64,000 nt of DNA from Hyphomicrobium sp. LHD-15 (lineage in GTDB: Bacteria; Pseudomonadota; Alphaproteobacteria; Rhizobiales; Hyphomicrobiaceae). The DNA lies in NCBI RefSeq assembly GCF_031157355.1, contig NZ_JAVIFT010000003.1, positions 265,103 to 329,102 on the forward strand, given 5' to 3'. Positions within the stretch are counted from its first letter, which is position 1, and the number at the start of each line of letters is the position of its first letter. Positions 53,759 through 61,800 of this stretch are shown piece by piece. Below the pieces are notes generated by a model. That model did not search any database. It was given only the letters and a program-made list of their open reading frames with translations, and was not told the DNA's origin. The translations under genes and the position numbers were made by a program.

Positions 53759-56506
53759 TCAATATTTGATCTGGAATCCGACGCTCATCGTTCGCCCCGG
53801 CGCGTTGTAAGCGGCCGTGGCAGGCACATAGTTGATGTCCATCAGGTTGTTGACCGCGAAGCGCAACGCCGTGTGCTCGCTGAAAGCAAACGATCCGTAG
53901 AGATCGATCAGGCTGTAGGCCTTTGAGTTTTCGGAAATCACCAGATCGCCGCCGACATTCAGATCGACCGTATTTACGTTGGTCGGCCCCATGCGGGTGT
54001 AGCGCGCTCCAAGCACCAACCGTTCGTCGAGCAAACGCACGCCGCCGTCCAGCGTCAGCTTGTACTCCGGCGGCACCGCGCCGGGCACGGCGATAACCTG
54101 CCCGTCTGTCGTTACTACGCCGTTGGAGAAGATGTCCGTTCGCTTCGGCCATTCCGTATCGAGCAGGCTCAAGCCTGCACCGATCCAGGCGACACGGAAA
54201 TCATAGTTGGCTTCAATTTCGACGCCGCGCATGGTGGTCACGTCGTCGAGATTGACGAAGCTGGTGTAGGTCTTGTCTGGCGACGTCGCTTCGGCCGTGG
54301 CGATCCGCCCGAGCACGATAAAGTCGTCGATCTCGCGGTGGAAGGCGACCGCTTTCATGCGGAAGCTGTCCGTCTCAGTCAGCAAACCGTCGCGAATGAT
54401 GTTGGCACCGATCTCCCACGTGCGAGCCTGCTCTGCCTGGAGTTGGACATTGGGTGCGAACGCTTGTGGGAGGTCGTTGCCGGGCAGGCTGCCGGTGAAG
54501 AAGGCATCCAGCACGCCCGGCGGGCGATAGCTGTGCCCATAGCTGACGAAGGGCCGGAACCATTCAACGGGCTTGAACTCCACCATCGCCGACGGCAGCC
54601 ACGCGCTGTCTGTGCGGTCTATTTCGAGGGTGTGGCCGACGTCTTGCTGGGGCGTTGATAACTCGTCGATAGAAGTGCCCGCATTATAGAATTTCCCGGC
54701 ATAGATCTCACCGCATCGCGTTTTGAAAATGTTGATCAAGGGGGGAGGCACACTGCTCAAGATTGCGGGGTTGTATACGACGAGATAGTCATAGTAGCTG
54801 CCCAGGCATTTGGCGTTCGTGAATGTAGCAGGCCGACGTTCGTAGTATGTGGGCGATCCTTTCAGCCTGGACCAGTCGTAGCGGATACCGCCGGAGATCG
54901 TGACCCAGCTAGCAGGCTTGATCTCGCCATTGAAGAATGTGCTCGCCACGTCGCGTTCACCTTCCGGGGTAAAGGACAAGAATGCGCTTTCCCAGGTGGG
55001 ATTCTGCGTGATGAGCGGACTCCAGGCAGACGCAGTCCCCTTGTCGCGAAATGCCTCGACACCATAATTGAGCTTGAGCGCACCTACAGCCGTATCCAGG
55101 CGACTCGTATTCTCCAGCACGCCGCCGAAACTCAGAAAGCCGCTGTCGATCTCCGTCTCGGGATAAAATCCGGTACGCGCGGCGCGCAACTCAATCAAGT
55201 TGGTGTCGCTGAGCCAGAGGCTAGCATTTACGTCGATCAGCGGGTTGTCCGGGTTCCAGGACGCCTTCGCGGTGACGCTGTCGTTGCTCGCGTCCTCGTC
55301 GTTCGTATAAACATTGGCCCCATACTGGAACTCATTCTCCTGATGCATCCAGGAGAGCGACGTCTTGACGTCTCCGAATGCCCCCTCCAGCTTGAGGAAC
55401 GACGACCACGCATCGCGTCCCTTGAACGAGCCCGAAGACGCAACCTCGCCGCCATTTTGGCCCGGCTTGTACTCGCCAAGCTCGGTCTTGCTCACGCCCA
55501 TAGTCAGCGACAAAGCCTCGCCGATGCGCGTCGCCATGAGCGCCGAGCCCTGGAAGTTGTACTCGTTGGTGCCGCGCGTGATGTCTGCTTCCATGCCCCA
55601 GGTGTCGCCTGCCGGGATCAAATCGTCAGCGCCGACCGTGCGGAAGTTCACGCCGCCACCGAGAGACGCGGCGCTGCCGGCCTTCGCATCCGGGTTCTTG
55701 CTGATGTCGACCTCGCGCACAAATGCGCTGTCGACGTAAGCTTGGCCGGAGTTAGATTGATAACCGCTCGCCCCGGAACCAAACCCGCGCTGTGCGTTCT
55801 GGCGCGCGCCGTCAATGGAGACCACGATGCGCCCCGAATCCTGAAGACCGCGGATGTTCGGAGAAATGGTCGGGAAGCTGCCGTTGCCTTCGCCGGCATA
55901 CACGCCCGGTGCCGTGGTGATGGCATCGCGCGTATTGCGCGCGGGTACGTTCTTGAGGGCCTCCCGCGTGACCACACCGGCCGAAGATGGCGTCTCGTAC
56001 ACCCAGTCCGGCGTGCCCTGAAAGCCGGCGCCGGATGCACTGCCGCCAACGTCGATCGTGTCGAGGGCGATCGCGCCGGGAAGTGTCGCCGCGCCATCGT
56101 TGGCACCGGCGCCTGGGCCCGCCACGTGCACAGTACTGCCGCTGACGCTGTAAGTTAGACCCGTTCCGGAGAGAAGCTGCTGAAGAGCTGTCTCTGGGCT
56201 GTGCGAGCCCGTGACTCCCGGTGACACCACGCTACCCGGCACGCTGCCCCCAGCCAATACGCTGAGGCCCGTCACACGTGAGAACGCCGCCAAAGCTGAT
56301 CCGAGCGGCTGGCTTGGAATCTTGAAGCTGTAGTGTTTGTTCGCGGCACTCTGGTTTGTCGGCGTGCTTGTCTGAGCCAGAGCCGATGCAGACATCGCCG
56401 GCGCGACGGCCGCCAGCGCCACCGTAGCGAGCAGCTGCGCCCGCCGAGTCCGCACAGTTCGCACAAAATTCTTCGGTCCCTGCCGACCGTACGCCCACTC
56501 GATCAT
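53759..56506 (-). CDS. TonB-dependent receptor with STN signalling domain
   Basis: A 915-residue outer-membrane transporter. Signal peptide about 1-45; STN domain (KIPSQPLGSALAAFSRVTGL, then LLSGTGLTY) at about 58-125; plug with NVPARNTRDAITTAPGVYAG and NIRGLQDSGRIVVSIDGA; then a beta-barrel ending in aromatic GFQIKY. The STN domain lets it signal through the FecR-FecI pair encoded just upstream. The plug DGARQNAQRGFG resembles haem/haemoglobin and transferrin receptor families, so an iron or haem ligand is likely, not proven. Start at 56506 has a GGGGTGAG upstream. Confidence 0.92.
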   Translation of the reverse strand: MIEWAYGRQGPKNFVRTVRTRRAQLLATVALAAVAPAMSASALAQTSTPTNQSAANKHYSFKIPSQPLGSALAAFSRVTGLSVLAGGSVPGSVVSPGVTGSHSPETALQQLLSGTGLTYSVSGSTVHVAGPGAGANDGAATLPGAIALDTIDVGGSASGAGFQGTPDWVYETPSSAGVVTREALKNVPARNTRDAITTAPGVYAGEGNGSFPTISPNIRGLQDSGRIVVSIDGARQNAQRGFGSGASGYQSNSGQAYVDSAFVREVDISKNPDAKAGSAASLGGGVNFRTVGADDLIPAGDTWGMEADITRGTNEYNFQGSALMATRIGEALSLTMGVSKTELGEYKPGQNGGEVASSGSFKGRDAWSSFLKLEGAFGDVKTSLSWMHQENEFQYGANVYTNDEDASNDSVTAKASWNPDNPLIDVNASLWLSDTNLIELRAARTGFYPETEIDSGFLSFGGVLENTSRLDTAVGALKLNYGVEAFRDKGTASAWSPLITQNPTWESAFLSFTPEGERDVASTFFNGEIKPASWVTISGGIRYDWSRLKGSPTYYERRPATFTNAKCLGSYYDYLVVYNPAILSSVPPPLINIFKTRCGEIYAGKFYNAGTSIDELSTPQQDVGHTLEIDRTDSAWLPSAMVEFKPVEWFRPFVSYGHSYRPPGVLDAFFTGSLPGNDLPQAFAPNVQLQAEQARTWEIGANIIRDGLLTETDSFRMKAVAFHREIDDFIVLGRIATAEATSPDKTYTSFVNLDDVTTMRGVEIEANYDFRVAWIGAGLSLLDTEWPKRTDIFSNGVVTTDGQVIAVPGAVPPEYKLTLDGGVRLLDERLVLGARYTRMGPTNVNTVDLNVGGDLVISENSKAYSLIDLYGSFAFSEHTALRFAVNNLMDINYVPATAAYNAPGRTMSVGFQIKY

Positions 56507-56604
56507 TACGCACTCACCCCTACTCGTGGCCAAGGCATGTCTTGGCTCCCCGAGGAATAAGACAACTCAGCCGATCGGATTTCTGAGGCCGGCCCTAAAA
56601 TTTT

Positions 56605-57558
56605 TTATGCAGGGAGCGCGAGCGTCAGCCAGGGCGTGAGGGAAAGCAATCTGACAGGAAGAATCTGATCGAGCTGGGTCACCACCTCGTCGACGCGCTC
56701 GATCTCGGCGATCACCGTGACGGGACGGCGCGCGAGTTCCTCTCCCACCACGACGATACGGCCGGGACGCCAACGATTGATCGTCGCAACCACTTCGCTG
56801 AAGGGAGCGTGAGTGAAGACAAGTCTTCCATCGCGCCAAGCAAGATCGGCCGCGCTGTCCGCCGGCTCGACAGGCCCGATCGAACGGCCGTCGTAGAGAA
56901 CGCGATTGCCGGCGTCGATGCGCGCAGTTCTGGCTCCCGCGCTCAAGCTCACGGTATGCTCGGTCACGAGCAGGCGCACCGCCGATCCGTTGTTGGCAAC
57001 GGAAAACGCGGTTCCAAGTGCCGTCGCGCGGGCCGCTCCCGCCTCGACCACAAAAGGACGCCCCGGAGCGGCTGCGACCGTGAAGAAAGCTTCGCCCTCG
57101 AGCAAGTTGATGCGCCTTGCCGCGGGCTCGTAGTCGAGCGTGATACGCGTCTGAGCTGAGAGGTCGGCCACCGAGCCGTCCGGCAGCGTGATCGTCCGCC
57201 GCTCTGCTGTTGAGGTTTCGTAGTCGGCGTGTGGGCGCCTCGTCGCATAAAGCGCCCCGACGCCGCCGGCTAGCGCGAGGGCGCCGATCCCGAGTTGACG
57301 GCGCGTGATTTTCCGCGCGGTGATCGAGGCTTCGTGCTGCTTGAGCTCGGGCAGGTCACCCGCACTGTTCCAGAGACGCTGGATGTCTTCATACGCCGGG
57401 AGATGGCGCGGATCGGCGCCGAGCCAGGCGGCGAACTCGGCCTGGTGGTGGCGCTTGGGTTTGCCGTCATTGAGCTTGGCGAACCAAGCGGCGGCTTGTT
57501 CCACGATCCGAACATGCTCGCGCCGCGCAGCGTCATTGTCGTCGGGCGCATCCGCCAT
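56605..57558 (-). CDS. FecR-type anti-sigma regulator
   Basis: A 317-residue FecR-family protein. The cytoplasmic DUF4880-type N terminus (WFAKLNDGKPKRHHQAEFAAWL) binds the sigma factor; one membrane helix (LGIGALALAGGVGALYA) follows; the periplasmic FecR domain (about 130-230, LPDGSVADLSAQTRITLDY and EGEAFFTVA) senses the receptor STN domain. ATG at 57558 is preferred for AGGAAA upstream; 57582 is the alternative. Lies between the sigma-factor and receptor genes in the standard order. Confidence 0.92.
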   Translation of the reverse strand: MADAPDDNDAARREHVRIVEQAAAWFAKLNDGKPKRHHQAEFAAWLGADPRHLPAYEDIQRLWNSAGDLPELKQHEASITARKITRRQLGIGALALAGGVGALYATRRPHADYETSTAERRTITLPDGSVADLSAQTRITLDYEPAARRINLLEGEAFFTVAAAPGRPFVVEAGAARATALGTAFSVANNGSAVRLLVTEHTVSLSAGARTARIDAGNRVLYDGRSIGPVEPADSAADLAWRDGRLVFTHAPFSEVVATINRWRPGRIVVVGEELARRPVTVIAEIERVDEVVTQLDQILPVRLLSLTPWLTLALPA

Positions 57559-57653
57559 ATGTTGAGCTTTCCTGTCGACCATCCGGCGATGAGGAATTTC
57601 TCCTCCTACTAGAGGATGACAATCGAAATCCGATAATTTCTGAGACTGTGCCC

Positions 57654-58157
57654 TTAGGAGCGCGCCTCGTCGAGGCGCAGCTTCAGGCGCACCAGAATGC
57701 GGGTCATGTGCCCGAACGCAGTCTGTGGCGACAGGCCAAGGGTCTGGCCGATATCTGCAAAGGTGCGCCCTTCAATGCGTGAGAGAATGAACACTTGGCG
57801 CTGCAGCGGCGGCAATTCGTCGAGCACCGACTTCACCAACGCCAATTCCTGGCGCGACATCAGCACGCGCTCTGGCGAGGGCGCGTCATCGGCCAGATCG
57901 AGCAGCGCGGCCTCGGGATCACTCGCGAAAGACAAGATGCGCTGGCGGCGATCATGGTTGATCGCGAGGTTGCGCGCCACGCGGAAGAGATAAGCCGAGG
58001 AGTTCTCGATCGGACCCGACGGCGAGGATGTCATCAGCCGCACGAAGGCATCTTGCGTCAGGTCGGCAGCGAGATCCGCGGATGAGCCGCGCCGCTGCAA
58101 AAAGCGCATGATTTCACCTGCATGCGCCTCGAACAGCTTTTGAAGATCCCACGACAA
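57654..58157 (-). CDS. FecI-type ECF sigma factor
   Basis: A 167-residue ECF sigma factor. Region 2 includes LTQDAFVRLM and YLFRVARNLAINHDRR; region 4 is LPPLQRQVFILSRIEG with the helix-turn-helix ADIGQTLGLSPQTAFGHM. The sequence starts at a TTG; an in-frame TGA lies two codons upstream, so no earlier start exists. It should direct transcription of the TonB receptor when FecR is signalled. Order sigma-FecR-receptor is typical. Confidence 0.9.
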   Translation of the reverse strand: MSWDLQKLFEAHAGEIMRFLQRRGSSADLAADLTQDAFVRLMTSSPSGPIENSSAYLFRVARNLAINHDRRQRILSFASDPEAALLDLADDAPSPERVLMSRQELALVKSVLDELPPLQRQVFILSRIEGRTFADIGQTLGLSPQTAFGHMTRILVRLKLRLDEARS

Positions 58158-58841
58158 CGCTCACGGCCACTTTTTTATCCCTGTCGCTGACCCGCGATGG
58201 CAGGGAGATTGAAACTCCAATCTACCTATGTCCGCCAAAATTATACCGCAACTGCAATAATTTAGATCGAATCCAGGGAGCCCGTCCCGACGTCGCAATA
58301 TACTATACTTTTAAAATATACTTACCGTTTAATTTCAGTGGCTTGCCTCGCCCGATCCAACTGCAGCCCAGAACGCAAGGCGTCAGGCACATTCCGGCAT
58401 TTGTGTTGCTAGACCGCAACGTCGAGCGCGAAGCGCTTTGATCCGGCGTCCGCGTGCTCTTCAATCCAGAGCAGATGTCTCGGCCCCATCGTCACGACGT
58501 AAGGTGTACCAATCGCTGACGCCTGCTTCGGCAACAAGTTTCGTGAATAGTGTGATGAGGCGGGCTTATTCGCGATGACGCGGCCACGTATATCGAGCAG
58601 ACGTGAGATACCCTAGGTGATCTGGCGGCAGCTTCGGTGACAAAGTGTATTAATGCCGGACCAAGACGGGAATTGCTCCCTGCGATCCCTCCAGATCGGG
58701 AAAAAACCCTCATTGCGCGGAAAGATCTTCACTCCCTAGAAATCCTATTGGAGGCGGAAAAAATGCCGCCCTAGGTAGGTCCCCTTCGTTGTAGGGAGGC
58801 TGCCTGCCCACATAGCGAGATGTTCCTGGGGAGGAATTTGC
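58158..58841. other. divergent regulatory region between fecI-type and protease genes
   Basis: 684 bases with no supported gene. An AT-rich stretch (about 58225-58345, with TATACT and TTTAAAATATA) is unusual for this window and likely contains the sigma-factor promoter and any iron-responsive site. No certain Fur, RirA or Irr box was recognised. Confidence 0.5.
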
Positions 58842-61800
58842 ATGGCGTCGACCGTGACCAGCAGCGCCTCGGCGCTGAACGATGGCGAGCGGGAAAAATC
58901 CCTCAATCTCCCCGATCAAACGACGACGCTGCAATCAATCTCTCCGGACGCTGGCACGATGCCGAACCCAGAGCCTCAGGCGCCGCCGTACACGCCAGTT
59001 CCGGATGGCGAGTATTTCAGCGACCAATGGCATTTTGATTTCATCGGCGACATCGCAAAAATCTGGGAGGAATTCAACGGTTCGGGCGTTCACGTCGGCA
59101 TTTACGATGACGGTCTTCAAGCTTCGCATCCCGACCTCGAAGGAAACTACGACACCACGCTACAGATCATCATCGATGGCGAGATTCTCAATGCGGACGA
59201 TGACGCCAACTTAGGCCACCCGCACGGCACATCCGTTGCGGGGCTAATTGCTGCTAGCAACAACGGTTTCGGGACAACCGGCGTTGCCTGGGGCGCGTCC
59301 ATCACCGGCGTCGCAGTGCTCTCCCAGGGCCCTGCCGATATGAATATAAATTTCGCAGGCTTTTTGCAGGCCGTCGACCAGTCCGAAAATTTCGACGTCA
59401 TCAATCACAGCTGGGGCCGCTACCCGGGCTTCTGGCAGACGGGCGGCGTTCTTGACGATGATGGCGCGCTGATTGACGAATGGCTAGAAGCGCTCGATTT
59501 GGGTCGTGGCGGCCTTGGCACCATACAGGTCAAGGCAGCCGGCAACCACAATATGAACGCGAGCGGCGACGGCGCTAACGCGTCACGCGCAACGATCATC
59601 GTCGGCGCATACGACGACGACGGAGATGCGGCATACTATTCGAGCTTTGGCGTCAATCTGCTCGTGTCCGCGCCTTCGAGTGGCGCGGAAAACAATCGCG
59701 GCGTCGTCACGACTGATATCGTCGGCACGCTGAATGGTTACGACATGATCAACGATCAGGGCGTGCCGGTCGAAGGCAACTATACGAACGACTTCGGCGG
59801 CACGTCGGCAGCGACCCCAATCGTCACGGGTGTCATTGCTCTCATGCTAGATGCCAACGAGAACCTCGGCTGGCGCGACGTGCAGAACATTCTCGCCTAT
59901 TCGGCCCACGAGGTCGGCAGCGGAGTCGGTGGCGAGCGGCGCGCGGACGAAGATCACGATTGGCGTTACAACGGCGCCCGCAACTGGAATGGCGGCGGGC
60001 TTCATTATTCCGAGGACTACGGCTTCGGATCGGTGGATGCTTTCAGTGCCGTGCGCATGGCCGAGGTCTGGAGCCTATTTAACGCGCCGCAAGCCAGCAC
60101 CAATGAAACCTCGTACTCCAGCACGGCGACAGATATCGCCATCCAGGATCAAAAGAACACGGAGATCAAGTTTACCTTTGACGGTACGGAGTTCGATGTC
60201 GAGAACGTCGGGATATCGCTCAGTCTCAGACACTCATCACATACGGTCGATGTCTCGTTTACCCTGAGTGGCTTCGCTTTCATCGACCCTGTCATCGTCG
60301 ACACCTATCTGTCAGATCTCAAGATCGTGCTCGTCTCGCCGGACGGTACCGAGATGACGCTCGCCGACTTTTCACGCGATCAGGCGGTCGAGGACGCGTC
60401 GGCTGGGTGGTTCTCAGATTTCAACGCCCAAGGCTTTCGTGGCGAGAACGGCATCGGCACGTGGACGTTGAAGATCGTCGACGCGTGGATCGGCGACGAA
60501 GGGTTCGTCGACACGGCGAAGATCACGCTTCATGGCCGCGACGGAGGTCAGGTCAATCTTGAGGACGACGTCTATCATTACACCGACGAGGTGTTCGTGA
60601 CGCTCGCTCGTGATGGCTCGCGGCAGAGTCTAACAGATGGCGGCGGAAATGACTGGCTGAACATGGCCGCGATGACGGGGAACCTCGTCGTCAAACTGGT
60701 CAATGGCACGACATCGACCTCCAACGGCGCCGCGTTCCTGACACTCGGCGGTTCCGCCAACATCGAGAACGCAGTATCGGGAGATGGCAACGATCAGATC
60801 TCCGGTAACGATCTCGCCAACAAGCTCTACGGCATGCGCGGCAACGATACGCTCAATGGCGGAGCGGGCAACGACCTCCTTTCAGGCGGCACCGGAAACG
60901 ACACTCTTACGGGCGGCACCGGAGCGGACATTTTCCTGTTCGATCGCGCCCTCAATGCCCTGACGAACGTCGACACCATCACCGATTTTTCGCACATCGA
61001 CGACACGATCTGGCTCGATGCATCGATCTTCACCGGGCTTGCGTTCGGTGAGCTCGACTTCGATGCGTTCTTCGTGTTCGGCTCCGGGCCGCTCAGCGCA
61101 CTCGATCGCATTCTCTATGACTTAGCCACCGGTGCGCTCTACTTCGACGCCGACGGAAGCGGTGCAAATGCCGCAATCCAATTCGCGACGTTGAACGGCG
61201 TCGCCGATCTTTCGTTCGACGACTTCGTGGTCGTCGATCAAACGCAAGCGCCTATCGTAACAGTGGAAGATCGCGAAGCTTCAACGCCTCCAGTGGTGGA
61301 ATATACGGATGTCGACCAGGTGCTCGGCGGGGATACGACGATATTCGGCACCGACGCCAACGACGATATCCGCACTAAGGATGGCGACGACCAGATCTTC
61401 GGTATGGACGGAATCGATACTATCGTTGCCGGAGCCGGCAATGACTACATCGATGGTGGCGGAGATGTCGACCTCATCATGGCCGGTGACGGCAACGACA
61501 TCGTCGTTGGCGGCGGTTCTCCGGAACGTTACGGCGATACGATCTACGGCGAGGACGGCAACGATATCCTCACCGGAAGCGAGCAACCGGACAACGGTTC
61601 CTGGCGGTATCTTGGCGCGCGCGGCGACGTCATCTTCGGCGGCGATGGCGACGACAAGATTTTTGGCTTGAGCGGCGACGATATTCTGGATGGTGGGGAC
61701 GGGAACGACATCATATACGGCGGCACGGGCGCGGATACCATTACCGGCGGCGCGGGCGATGACCGCCTCTATGGCGGGAGCGGCCTTGGCAATATCATTT

